64,000 nt of DNA from Salinibacterium sp. UTAS2018 (GTDB taxonomy: Bacteria > Actinomycetota > Actinomycetes > Actinomycetales > Microbacteriaceae): assembly GCF_004118935.1 (NCBI RefSeq), contig NZ_CP035375.1:2542001-2606000 (forward strand), read 5' to 3'. Shown piece by piece: positions 41,310 to 48,997 of the stretch. Position 1 is the first letter of the stretch; each line of letters begins with the position of its first letter. Made by a program: the position numbers and the translations under genes. The notes under the pieces are model-generated. The model worked only from the letters and a program-made list of their open reading frames with translations. It was not told the origin of the DNA and searched no databases.

Positions 41310-42823
41310 TCGAAGTGTGGTTCCCCGGCCAGGCCGGGGAGAATGCGCCGCTGCGATCACTAGACCTCGGTCTGTGGGACCCAGCGCACAGCGGAGTCGT
41401 TCTTGAGGCTCGACGGCTCGTGCAAGACAGCCGAGAGGCGGGCGCGGATGACGTGTTCGTTGCCATTGGCACGAGCGCATCATCGGCTCTGCCGTACATT
41501 GATGCCGCTCTAGCCCAGGGTGCTGTTGCAGTTCTCGTGGACGCGAAGGCGGCGGAGGGCGTTGCCCTCGATAAGCGTGTGTACGCAATCACGAACCTGC
41601 GCGACGTGGTCGGCGCTCAGGCGGATGCCTTTCTGGGGCATCCATCTACAGCCATGGTGATGGTGGGCATTACCGGCACCAACGGCAAGACTTCGACTGC
41701 GCACTTGTTGACGCAGGCGTGGGCCCAGCTCGGCACGCCGTCGGCCACGATCGGAACTCTCGGCGCTGGCATCACCGGTTCGCGTCGCATCAACATGGGC
41801 ATGACGACTCCGCAGGTGACGGCTGTTCACCAGTTCTTGGATGACTTCAACCGAGCCGGCGTGCAGAACGTTGCCATGGAGGTCAGCTCTCATGCGCTCG
41901 AACAGCGCCGGGTTGATGGTGTGGCCTTTGACATCGTGGCGTTCACGAACTTCACGCGCGACCACCTCGACTACCACGGGTCGATGGAGGAGTACGCGGC
42001 TCAGAAGGCCAAGATTTTCACGTTGCCGGGCATCCAGACGGCGCTGTTGAACCTTGACGACGACGCTGCGCTCGACCACTTTCACCACACGGTTCCGGCC
42101 GGGGTGCGCGCGATCGGAATGACCTCGCGCGGCCACGCCGAAGCGAGTGTTCGTGCGGACAACGTGCAGCTTACGACCGAGGGACTCGAATTCGATCTCG
42201 TGATCGAGGGCGAAAGCCACCACGTCGCCAGCGGTCTCATCGGCCGCTTCAACGTAGACAACCTGCTCACGTGCGCGACGGTGCTGTGGGCCCAGGGCAT
42301 CGCGCCGCAAGCGATCGCCGAGGCTTTGGCTCCGCTACAGCCGGTGCTGGGACGCATGACCCGTCTCCGCGAGAACGATCAACTTCCTTTGGTCGTCGTG
42401 GATGCTGGCCACACCCCCGACGCGGTGCAGCAAGCAGTGACGGCGCTACGCGAATCGGGTCACGCCCGCATCGTGACGGTCTTCGGCGCCACCGGCGACC
42501 GCGACCCGGGTAAGCGCCCGGTCATGGCGCGCATCGTTGAAGAGGCCTCCGACCTGATCGTGGTCACCGACGACGACGTGCATAACGAAGATGGCGACCA
42601 GATCGTGGCGCATATTCGGGCCGGGTTCGAGCATCCGGAACGTGTCGTAGAAATTCGCGACCGGGCGACTGCCATCGCCTACGCGATTGACGCCGCGAAT
42701 CCGGATGACGTGGTGCTCTTGCAGGGCAAGGGTCACGAACCGTATCAAATCATCGGTGATGAGCGTGTGCCGTTCAGCGACATCGATACCGCCATTCACT
42801 TGCTCAAGGAGCGCGCGAAGTAG
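41306..42823 (+). CDS. MurE-like Mur ligase, non-canonical specificity motif
   Basis: The 505-residue protein has the MurE order: N-terminal UDP domain (RRLVQDSREAGADDVFVAIGT), P-loop GITGTNGKTST, MTTPQ, EVSSHAL, DHLDYHGSMEEYAAQKAKIF with the carbamylated Lys, GRFNVDN, FGATGDRDPGKRPVMA and GKGHEPYQ. Two places differ. The usual VDYAHTPD is VDAGHTPD, and the amino-acid selectivity motif DNPR is DDDVHNED. It therefore probably does not add meso-diaminopimelate. It could add another position-3 amino acid, as needed for group B peptidoglycan, or be a paralogue with another role; no other wall-synthesis cluster is adjacent. It starts with GTG in a GTGA overlap with ridA. Confidence 0.8.
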   Translation: MIEVWFPGQAGENAPLRSLDLGLWDPAHSGVVLEARRLVQDSREAGADDVFVAIGTSASSALPYIDAALAQGAVAVLVDAKAAEGVALDKRVYAITNLRDVVGAQADAFLGHPSTAMVMVGITGTNGKTSTAHLLTQAWAQLGTPSATIGTLGAGITGSRRINMGMTTPQVTAVHQFLDDFNRAGVQNVAMEVSSHALEQRRVDGVAFDIVAFTNFTRDHLDYHGSMEEYAAQKAKIFTLPGIQTALLNLDDDAALDHFHHTVPAGVRAIGMTSRGHAEASVRADNVQLTTEGLEFDLVIEGESHHVASGLIGRFNVDNLLTCATVLWAQGIAPQAIAEALAPLQPVLGRMTRLRENDQLPLVVVDAGHTPDAVQQAVTALRESGHARIVTVFGATGDRDPGKRPVMARIVEEASDLIVVTDDDVHNEDGDQIVAHIRAGFEHPERVVEIRDRATAIAYAIDAANPDDVVLLQGKGHEPYQIIGDERVPFSDIDTAIHLLKERAK

Positions 42824-42853
42824 CGGAACGCAGAAGTGATGCGTACCAACGTC

Positions 42854-42887
42854 GAAGGCCGGGTCCCCGTGAGGGAGCCCGGCCTTC
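42854..42887. terminator. Bidirectional terminator between MurE-like and acs genes
   Basis: GAAGGCCGGG (42854-42863) pairs with CCCGGCCTTC (42878-42887), extended by TCCC / GGGA with one bulged base and a GTGA-type loop. It stands between two convergent genes. Confidence 0.75.
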
Positions 42888-42903
42888 AGCGTTAGCGCGA
42901 GGG

Positions 42904-44868
42904 TTACTTGAGCTTGTCGGAGATGATCTGCATCACCGTGGTGTCAGCGAGCGTGGTGGTGTCACCGATTTCGCGACCCTCCGCGACATCCTGAAGCAGG
43001 CGGCGCATGATCTTGCCTGACCGCGTCTTGGGCAGCTCCGAGACGATGAAGATTTCGCGCGGGCGGGCAATCGCGCCGATCTCCTTCGCGACGTGCTGGC
43101 GCAGGAGCGAGCTTGCTTCGGCGGCGGTCTGAGCGTGCTCTTGGTTCGACTTGAGAATCACGAAGGCCACGACTGCCTGACCGGTGGCCTCATCCGCCGC
43201 TCCGACTACGGCGGCTTCGGCCACGATCGGGTTGGAGACGAGAGCGGACTCGATTTCAGTCGTCGAGAGGCGGTGACCGGAGACGTTCATGACGTCATCC
43301 ACGCGGCCGAGCAGCCAGATGTCGCCGTCTTCATCAACGTGCGCGCCGTCGCCCGCGAAGTACCGATCGCCATCGAGCTGGGGGAACTTCGACCAGTACG
43401 TTTCCTTGAAGCGTTCAGGGTCACCCCAGATGCCGCGCAACATGGCGGGCCATGGCTCGGAAACGACGAGCAAGCCACCATTGGGTGGGTCAACGCGCGT
43501 GCCGTCTTCACCGAGGATGTCGATCTTGATTCCCGGGATCGGAACCTGCGCTGAACCCGGCTTGAGCGTCGTCAGCCCGGGCAGAGCGGAGACCATAATC
43601 GCGCCCGTTTCGGTCTGCCACCAGGTGTCGACGATCGGAGTCTTTCCGGCGCCGATCACGTCGCGATACCAAATCCACGCCTCGGGGTTGATGGGCTCGC
43701 CCACCGAACCCAGAACGCGAATCGAGGTGAGGTCGTACTTCTCGGGGATCTGGCGGCCTGCTTTCATGCAGGAACGGATGGCGGTGGGCGCCGTGTAGAA
43801 AATGCTTACGCGATACTTCTCGATGATCTCCCACCAGCGACCGGGGTTCGGGCTATCGGGCGTGCCCTCGTAGAGCACCTGTGTAGCACCGTTCGCGAGG
43901 GGGCCGTACGTGACGTAGGTGTGGCCGGTGATCCAGCCGACATCGGCCGTGCACCAGTACACGTCGGTTTCCGGCTTGAGGTCGAAGACGTTCTTGTGCG
44001 TGAATGCTGCCTGGGTGAGGTAACCGCCACTGGTGTGCAGGATGCCCTTCGGTTTGCCGGTGGTGCCCGAGGTGTAGAGCACGAAGAGAGGGTTCTCGGC
44101 GGGGAACCCCTGCGCCTCGTGCTCGGGCTCCGCTGCCTCAATCTGATCGTGCCACCACAGGTCGCGGCCCTCGGTCCACTCGACCTCGTTGTCGCCGCGC
44201 TTCACGACCAGCACATTCGAGACGCTGGATTCCCCGTTGGCGAGGGCGGCATCCACTGCCGCTTTGAGTGGGAAGACCTTGCCCTTGCGCCAGCCGCCAT
44301 CGGCCGTGACAACAAGTTTGGCGCTCGCATCGTCGATGCGGCTGCGCAGGCTTTCGGCGCTGAAGCCGCCGAAGACAACAGAGTGGGCTGCGCCAAGGCG
44401 AACCGTGGCGAGCATCGCGATGACAGCCTCGGGAACGAGCGGCATATAGATGGCGACGACGTCACCCTGGCCAACGCCAAGAGCGGCCATGGCGTTGGCG
44501 GCACGTTTTACTTCTGCCGTCAGTTCGGCGTACGTAATGCTGCGGCTGTCGCCGGGCTCGCCCTCCCAATGGATGGCGACGCGGTCACCGTTGCCGGCGA
44601 GCACATGGCGGTCGAGGCAGTTGTAGGCGACGTTGAGTTCACCATCGGCGAACCACTTGGCGAAGGGAGGGGTAGACCAATCGAGTGTTTCTGTGAATGG
44701 CTTGTGCCAGTGCACATACTCCCGTGCCTGGTCGGCCCAAAACTCAACGCGGTCTGCCTTGGCCGAGGAGTAGAGATCAGCGCTCGCTTCGGAAGCAGCG
44801 GAAAAGGCCTCTGACGGGGCAAAACGTCGTGATTCGTGTAAGAGACTGTCAATAGAATTACTCGTCAT
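42904..44868 (-). CDS. acs: Acetyl-CoA synthetase
   Basis: Acs activates acetate with ATP and CoA through acetyl-AMP. The 654-residue enzyme has YTSGTTGKPKGILHTSGGY, DVYWCTADVGWITGHTY, VDTWWQTETGAIM, the hinge near GRVDDVMNVSGHRLSTTEIE and the acetylation-target motif PKTRSGKIMRRLL. Length and motifs are standard. The ATG at 44868 has GAGGA upstream; a frame starting 13 codons earlier is less likely. It complements Pta-AckA by scavenging low acetate. A 6C small RNA is transcribed away from its 5' end. Confidence 0.96.
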   Translation of the reverse strand: MTSNSIDSLLHESRRFAPSEAFSAASEASADLYSSAKADRVEFWADQAREYVHWHKPFTETLDWSTPPFAKWFADGELNVAYNCLDRHVLAGNGDRVAIHWEGEPGDSRSITYAELTAEVKRAANAMAALGVGQGDVVAIYMPLVPEAVIAMLATVRLGAAHSVVFGGFSAESLRSRIDDASAKLVVTADGGWRKGKVFPLKAAVDAALANGESSVSNVLVVKRGDNEVEWTEGRDLWWHDQIEAAEPEHEAQGFPAENPLFVLYTSGTTGKPKGILHTSGGYLTQAAFTHKNVFDLKPETDVYWCTADVGWITGHTYVTYGPLANGATQVLYEGTPDSPNPGRWWEIIEKYRVSIFYTAPTAIRSCMKAGRQIPEKYDLTSIRVLGSVGEPINPEAWIWYRDVIGAGKTPIVDTWWQTETGAIMVSALPGLTTLKPGSAQVPIPGIKIDILGEDGTRVDPPNGGLLVVSEPWPAMLRGIWGDPERFKETYWSKFPQLDGDRYFAGDGAHVDEDGDIWLLGRVDDVMNVSGHRLSTTEIESALVSNPIVAEAAVVGAADEATGQAVVAFVILKSNQEHAQTAAEASSLLRQHVAKEIGAIARPREIFIVSELPKTRSGKIMRRLLQDVAEGREIGDTTTLADTTVMQIISDKLK

Positions 44869-44946
44869 GTGATCCTCTTCGATCGTGTGATTGCGGTTCT
44901 CGACCACGTTCTTTCTGAAAGTATTCCACCGATTCTAAATCCTCCG

Positions 44947-44974
44947 TTGCGGGCGCATACCGTTGCGTTACACT
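44947..44974 (+). promoter_or_regulatory. Promoter of the 6C small RNA
   Basis: TTGCGG (44947-44952) and TACACT (44969-44974) are 16 bases apart, and the RNA's first stem begins at 44981, the expected start. The rest of 44869-44946 shows no feature besides the acs leader. Confidence 0.5.
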
Positions 44975-44980
44975 GAAAGT

Positions 44981-45082
44981 CGCTGGGCGCGAGTCCAGCG
45001 AAGCGGCCCATGCGATTCCCCCCAATCGTCGGCCGCTGTGGCGGCGCCCTTTCCCCCCACTGGGCGCCGCCCCTCTCTCTTT
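44981..45082 (+). ncRNA. 6C small RNA
   Basis: Three hairpins are visible. The first is CGCTGG / CCAGCG (44981-45000). The second pairs GCGGCC (45003-45008) with GGCCGC (45031-45036) and CGATT with AATCG around a loop of exactly six C (45018-45023). The third pairs GGCGGCGCCC (45040-45049) with GGGCGCCGCC (45062-45071) around a loop that also has six C (45053-45058). The T-rich CTCTCTCTTT follows. Two C6 loops in tandem are the definition of the 6C RNA of actinobacteria (called B11 in mycobacteria), reported to act by pairing its C loops with G-rich mRNA. The ends are approximate. Confidence 0.85.
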
Positions 45083-45118
45083 AAGCGATGGCTGTTGCTC
45101 TCTAAGCGATGCCTGTTG
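45077..45118. repeat. Two 21-bp tandem repeats after the 6C RNA
   Basis: Units at 45077-45097 and 45098-45118 share CTCT-x-TAAGCGATG-x-CTGTTG with two differences. They follow the 6C terminator directly. Function is unknown; they may be part of the tail or a remnant of duplication. The remaining gap to 45160 has no gene. Confidence 0.6.
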
Positions 45119-45160
45119 AGTGGTCGCTACTTCAGCCGATGCTGGTTCGCGCTTTAACGC

Positions 45161-45187
45161 AAAAAGGGGACGCCCGAAGGCGCCCCC
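45161..45187 (-). terminator. Rho-independent terminator after hxlA
   Basis: On the minus strand GGGGGCGCC-TTCG-GGCGTCCCC, with one G-U pair, folds around a UUCG loop and is followed by TTTTT. It lies 20 bases beyond the hxlA stop. Confidence 0.85.
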
Positions 45188-45206
45188 TTGTAGTACGTTC
45201 TCGTGA

Positions 45207-45830
45207 TTAGACGATGGCGGCTTTCAACTCTGCGGCTGCGGCTGCGGGGTCAGAAGCTCCGTAAATCGATCCGCCGGCCACCGCGACGGTCGCTCCTGCG
45301 CGCTGTACTGAGGCAATCGTGCTGGCGTTGATGCCGCCGGCAACCGAGAACGGCACCTTGGCGACTTCGCCGTCGTTGAGGAGGGTCTGGAAGGTGAATC
45401 CGGGTTCAGCCTGCTCGTCGAGACCGGCATGCATTTCGACGAATACGGCGCCGAGTGCTGTGACCTCTTGGGCGCGAGTCACCTTGTCGGCGACGCCGAT
45501 CAGGTCGACGACGATGCCCTTGTTGTGAGCCTTCGCCGCTGTGACGGCACCGCTGATGGTGCTGTCTCCGGCCGCGCCAAGAACGGTGACGTAGTCGGCG
45601 CCGGCGGCAAATGCCATGTCCGCTTCGAGTTCACCAGCATCCATGGTCTTGAGGTCGGCGAAGACGAGCTTGTCGGGGTGAGCATCCTTGATGGCGCGAA
45701 TCGCGCTCACACCTTCGTGCTTGATAAGCGGGGTACCCAGCTCGAGGATGTCGACGTGCGGGGCCACTTGGGCAGCCAGTGTGAGGGCAGCCTCGGTGGT
45801 GAGTACATCCATTGCAACTTGAAGCTTCAT
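45207..45830 (-). CDS. hxlA: 3-hexulose-6-phosphate synthase
   Basis: The enzyme condenses formaldehyde with ribulose 5-phosphate in the ribulose monophosphate pathway. The 207-residue protein starts MKLQVAMDVLTTEAAL and has VDILELGTPLIKHEG, FADLKTMDAGELEADMAFAAGADYVTVLG, IVVDLIG and FSVAGGINASTI, the HPS/OMP-decarboxylase barrel pattern. Related 3-keto-L-gulonate 6-phosphate decarboxylases are possible, but the isomerase gene upstream argues for HPS. The ATG at 45830 follows an AGAAAGAG stretch; a longer frame to 45950 is not supported. Confidence 0.88.
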   Translation of the reverse strand: MKLQVAMDVLTTEAALTLAAQVAPHVDILELGTPLIKHEGVSAIRAIKDAHPDKLVFADLKTMDAGELEADMAFAAGADYVTVLGAAGDSTISGAVTAAKAHNKGIVVDLIGVADKVTRAQEVTALGAVFVEMHAGLDEQAEPGFTFQTLLNDGEVAKVPFSVAGGINASTIASVQRAGATVAVAGGSIYGASDPAAAAAELKAAIV

Positions 45831-45889
45831 GTTTTTCTCTTTCTTGGGGGGAGGTTGATGAGAGGAAGTGGAGGTGGCGAGTCGAGCGA

Positions 45890-46474
45890 TTACTCGAGGT
45901 TGGCGTGGCGGGGCCACAGCTCCTCGGCTGTGGCGCCGGAGTTCTTCCACATCACGTGGAACATCGAGTCGCCGAGCAGGAGCACGGCTTGCTCGAACAG
46001 GCCGCCGGAGTACTGAGCGGTCAGAGTGGCTGCATGATCTTGCTTCTGCGCGGCAGGAATCGTGATGCTGACAGTGGCGATGGTGGCCAGAGCGGATGTC
46101 GGGTCTGTAGTGACCGCGACGACCTGCGCTCCTTCGGTGACGGCAGTGGTTGCTGAACGGACGACGCCGGCGGTGGTGCCAGAGCCGCTCGCGGTGAACA
46201 ATACGTCACCGGCGGCGATCGCGGGGGTCGTCACCTCGCCAACAACATGCACGGTAAGCCCGAGGTGCATGAGGCGCATCGCGAACATTCGAAGAGCAAG
46301 TCCGGAGCGGCCCGCGCCGAGCACGAACACACGATTGGCAGAGCTCATCAGCGCGATAGCAGAGTCGACCGCAGGCGCGCTGTCATCGACAATCGCCGTG
46401 CCCATTGCGGCATTTTCGGCAAGAACCAAGGGGAGGGCATCGGAGATGGTGGAGGGGGAACTGACGTTGGCCAT
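45890..46474 (-). CDS. hxlB: 6-phospho-3-hexuloisomerase
   Basis: The 194-residue SIS-domain protein isomerises hexulose 6-phosphate to fructose 6-phosphate. It has NRVFVLGAGRSGLALRMFAMRLMHLGLTVHVVGEVTTPAI, GDVLFTASGSGTTAGVV and the C-terminal EELWPRHANLE, matching PHI proteins. It lies 59 bases upstream of hxlA and is probably the first gene of the pair. GGTGGAG precedes the ATG. The pair can fix or detoxify formaldehyde, or run backward to make ribulose 5-phosphate. Confidence 0.9.
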   Translation of the reverse strand: MANVSSPSTISDALPLVLAENAAMGTAIVDDSAPAVDSAIALMSSANRVFVLGAGRSGLALRMFAMRLMHLGLTVHVVGEVTTPAIAAGDVLFTASGSGTTAGVVRSATTAVTEGAQVVAVTTDPTSALATIATVSITIPAAQKQDHAATLTAQYSGGLFEQAVLLLGDSMFHVMWKNSGATAEELWPRHANLE

Positions 46475-46531
46475 TACTCCACCGTGCCACTCTTCGGGAT
46501 GGTAACTAGCCCACCTTTTGGCCGGTTTATG

Positions 46532-46547
46532 CTACCCGAACGGGTAG
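46532..46547. promoter_or_regulatory. Palindrome CTACCCG-AA-CGGGTAG between hxlB and its divergent regulator
   Basis: The 7-bp arms are perfect. It lies between the two divergent starts, 20 bases before the regulator start and 58 bases before hxlB. Its half-site shares TACCC with the boxes near 27020. Binding by the LuxR-type regulator is the natural reading (inference). Confidence 0.6.
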
Positions 46548-46555
46548 GGCGTGCC

Positions 46556-46561
46556 TAGAAT
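46556..46561 (+). promoter_or_regulatory. -10 element TAGAAT before the regulator gene
   Basis: TAGAAT is a strong match to the consensus and lies five bases before the ATG at 46567. The spacer GAGGG could instead act as a very close ribosome site. Confidence 0.5.
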
Positions 46562-46566
46562 GAGGG

Positions 46567-47835
46567 ATGACCTCCGCTGCCCCGGCGCACTCCGTTCCCC
46601 TTATTGACGCGGTTCATTCAGTGGTGTCGAGCCCGCTGCTGCAGATCGCCAGCAGCTTCTCGGTGGTACTAGCGCCGCTCGTGACTCACACCTCGCTCTT
46701 GATCTTCACGGAAGACTGCACGGGGCGCCCGCAAAAGAAAGCGGGAGACCCGACGATCACCGACCACGTGAGTATTGCGGAACTCGATAGCGTGCGAGCG
46801 GTGGTCGCCGAACTCGGGCATCCGGCGTGGGATCTCACTGTCACTGTGGCGCGTCAGGAGCGGCCAGCAGCGGTGTGGATTGCTCCCACCGGTGCCCTGC
46901 TCGTGCTGACGGACCCCGTTCTTGTCGACAGTTCGGTGGGGCGGGATGAAGCACTCGCTACGATCGGTTCGCTGTGGCGACTCGTTGCGGTGAGCATCCA
47001 GCAGCAGGTTGCGGTCGCAAGCCCCGACTATTTGCGGGACTCACGCATGGCGTCGCAGGACCGTGCTCAAGTGATTGCCGATCTCACCGATGCTCACTCC
47101 ACGACGTTGGAGCAGCTGCTGACGACGTTGCGCTCGCGTGATGCCGCGGATGCCACTGCCCGCCAAGAAGCGACCGAACTTGCCGTCGGTGCATTGGTGC
47201 GTTTGCGTGCGGTGTCGGAGCGCGATCGACGGCTGGCTGAGGAGCCGGTGGCGAAAGCGTTCGAACGTCTGAAAGCCGATTTGCGCCCCCTCGTTCGCTT
47301 CGGAGAGTGTGACGTTCAGTTTGTTGATCCTCCCGAAAACGGGCGTGCCTTGCCCGGTGAGGTTGCCCATGCGGGCCGAGCGATCGTCCGCGGCGCCGTT
47401 CAGTCCTTGGTCAATCAACCGGGAGTCGCCCGACTGCGGGTTCAGTGGGATTGCGACGGCGAGAATTTGCTCATCGGAATTCGAGATGACGGGCCCGGCA
47501 CGGTTTCTCTTGACGATCCGGCGGTGCGGCAGCTCAGTGAGCGCGCGATTGCCCTCAACGGGCGGCTCACTGTCAGCGGTACAGCCGGCTGGGGGTCGGA
47601 GCTGGCTGTCGTGCTCCCGCTCAGCGCGGAAGGGCTCGACCGTTCTCCCCAGGCGCAGTGGCAGGTGACGGAACGCGAGAATGACGTTCTTGAGTTGCTC
47701 GCATCCGGCGCTCGCAACAAAACGATCGCCCATTCGCTCTCGATCAGCGAAAACACGGTGAAGTTTCACGTGGCAAATCTGCTGCGCAAAGCCGGGGTCT
47801 CGAATCGAGCGGAGCTGGTTTCGGCCTATCGCTGA
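46567..47835 (+). CDS. ATPase-like domain fused to LuxR-type DNA-binding domain
   Basis: The 422-residue protein has an N-terminal region of about 160 residues, GAF-like in length. A helical segment follows (VIADLTDAHSTTLEQLLTTLRSRDAADATARQEA), where a kinase would carry its dimerisation helices. Next is an HATPase-like part with G1-like IRDDGPG and GWGSELAVVLPL, and at the end a LuxR helix-turn-helix (LTERENDVLELLASGARNKTIAHSLSIS, then ENTVKFHVANLLRKAG). Sensor-kinase and DNA-binding parts in one chain, without a receiver domain, are unusual. It probably controls the divergent hxlB-hxlA pair. The ligand is unknown. Confidence 0.75.
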   Translation: MTSAAPAHSVPLIDAVHSVVSSPLLQIASSFSVVLAPLVTHTSLLIFTEDCTGRPQKKAGDPTITDHVSIAELDSVRAVVAELGHPAWDLTVTVARQERPAAVWIAPTGALLVLTDPVLVDSSVGRDEALATIGSLWRLVAVSIQQQVAVASPDYLRDSRMASQDRAQVIADLTDAHSTTLEQLLTTLRSRDAADATARQEATELAVGALVRLRAVSERDRRLAEEPVAKAFERLKADLRPLVRFGECDVQFVDPPENGRALPGEVAHAGRAIVRGAVQSLVNQPGVARLRVQWDCDGENLLIGIRDDGPGTVSLDDPAVRQLSERAIALNGRLTVSGTAGWGSELAVVLPLSAEGLDRSPQAQWQVTERENDVLELLASGARNKTIAHSLSISENTVKFHVANLLRKAGVSNRAELVSAYR

Positions 47836-47891
47836 GGGGTGCGGGGGAGTCAGACTGGGAATGCGCTGCGCAGCACCGGGATTACTTTGTG

Positions 47892-47906
47892 CACAAATTA
47901 GTTGTG
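47892..47906. promoter_or_regulatory. Candidate OhrR operator
   Basis: CACAAATTAGTTGTG is an AT-rich near palindrome 15 bases upstream of the MarR-type gene, overlapping the proposed start region of its mRNA (TACTTT at 47884-47889 as -10). OhrR boxes are AT-rich palindromes of similar size, so autoregulation is likely. Confidence 0.5.
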
Positions 47907-47921
47907 TGCAAGGCTTATGGA

Positions 47922-48413
47922 ATGGATGACGAACAGAGCGGGAACGAGGCGGAGTCGTCTGCCCTCGACAGCATGCTCTGCTTCGGGCTCTACGCGGCCG
48001 CGCGGGCGATGAATCGTCGCTACACCGCGCTGCTCGCGCCCTGGGGGCTCACCTACCCCCAATACTTGGTGCTCATTGTGCTCTGGGAACAGCGGTCGGT
48101 CACCATCAGCGAACTTGCCGAAAAACTGATGCTCGATCTTGGGACAACCTCGCCGCTTGTTAAGCGACTCGAAGAACGCGGCTTTCTCTCGCGTGAGCGA
48201 TCTGTGGCGGATGAGCGCCGCGTCGTCGTGACCGCTACGGCACAGGGCCTCGCCATGCGGGAGCAATTGGCGCACATCCCCGAATGCATTGCGGATGCCA
48301 CGAACATCACCTTCCCCGAATTTACCGCCACCCTGTCGACGCTCCACGCCGTCACCTCCCACCTCTCCACCGCATCCGCTGGTGGAGTTCATGTCATCGA
48401 AAGGCAGAACTAA
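47922..48413 (+). CDS. ohrR: MarR-family regulator, OhrR type
   Basis: The 163-residue regulator has a winged helix (LTYPQYLVLIVLWEQRSVTISELAEKLMLD) with the wing RRVVVTATAQG. The N-terminal LCFGLYAAARAMNRRY contains the Cys that in OhrR proteins senses organic hydroperoxides and causes release of DNA. ohr follows in a TAATG overlap, the usual arrangement. The ATG at 47922 is chosen because an earlier GTG at 47889 would place the operator inside the gene. Confidence 0.88.
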   Translation: MDDEQSGNEAESSALDSMLCFGLYAAARAMNRRYTALLAPWGLTYPQYLVLIVLWEQRSVTISELAEKLMLDLGTTSPLVKRLEERGFLSRERSVADERRVVVTATAQGLAMREQLAHIPECIADATNITFPEFTATLSTLHAVTSHLSTASAGGVHVIERQN

Positions 48414-48835
48414 TGGACGCTCTTTACACCGCAGAAGCACTCTCGACCGGCGCCGGCCGCAACGGTCACGTCAAGACAACATCCGGCAACGTCGACCTCG
48501 ATCTCGCCATGCCCACGGCGATGGGCGGATCGGGCAACGGATCGAACCCCGAAGAACTCTTCGCCGCCGGTTATGCCGCGTGCTTCCACTCGGCACTGCA
48601 ACTGGTCGCCCGCAACCAGAAGGTTGCCATCGAGCACTCTTCCGTCGGTAGCGCAGTTCACCTTCTTTCCACCGAAGACGGCGGCTTCAAGCTCGCGGTC
48701 GCCCTCGAAGTGATCATTCCGAACGTCGCAGCCGACCAGGCCCAGGCGCTCGCGGATGCCGCCCACCAGGTGTGCCCGTACTCCAACGCAACGCGCGGCA
48801 ACATTGAGGTCACCATCACGGTCGCTCAGGACTAA
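48413..48835 (+). CDS. ohr: Organic hydroperoxide resistance protein
   Basis: Ohr reduces fatty-acid and other organic hydroperoxides with thiols such as lipoylated proteins. The 140-residue protein has the two redox Cys in YAACFHSALQLVAR and VCPYSNATRGN, and the conserved N-terminal Arg in GAGRNGHVKT. The ATG overlaps the ohrR stop by one base, so a frame starting further upstream is not used. The pair ends at a strong terminator. Confidence 0.95.
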   Translation: MDALYTAEALSTGAGRNGHVKTTSGNVDLDLAMPTAMGGSGNGSNPEELFAAGYAACFHSALQLVARNQKVAIEHSSVGSAVHLLSTEDGGFKLAVALEVIIPNVAADQAQALADAAHQVCPYSNATRGNIEVTITVAQD

Positions 48836-48905
48836 TCTGCGCTGATCTTGGCGTGACGTGCCCCTGCCCGCTGAGCGGTTACGGGGTCTCGAGTCTGACC
48901 TGAAG

Positions 48906-48944
48906 CACTCCTCCTCCCCAATGGCGAGGGGGAGTGTTTTGTTT
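48906..48944 (+). terminator. Rho-independent terminator after ohr
   Basis: CACTCCTCCTC (48906-48916) pairs with GAGGGGGAGTG (48926-48936) with one wobble; TTTTGTTT follows. Confidence 0.85.
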
Positions 48945-48985
48945 CGGGCGAGCGGTGTTCACCGATTCTGGTCGCGTGAGATCTC

Positions 48986-48991
48986 TACCGT
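48986..48991 (+). promoter_or_regulatory. -10 element TACCGT before tadA
   Basis: TACCGT is six bases before the GTG at 48998; this suggests a leaderless Tad operon transcript. Confidence 0.5.
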
Positions 48992-48997
48992 GGCGGA

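Noticed and set aside
44963..45157. 64-codon open frame between acs and hxlA
   Set aside because: It lies over the 6C RNA and its terminator; runs of Pro and Leu come from the C-rich loops.
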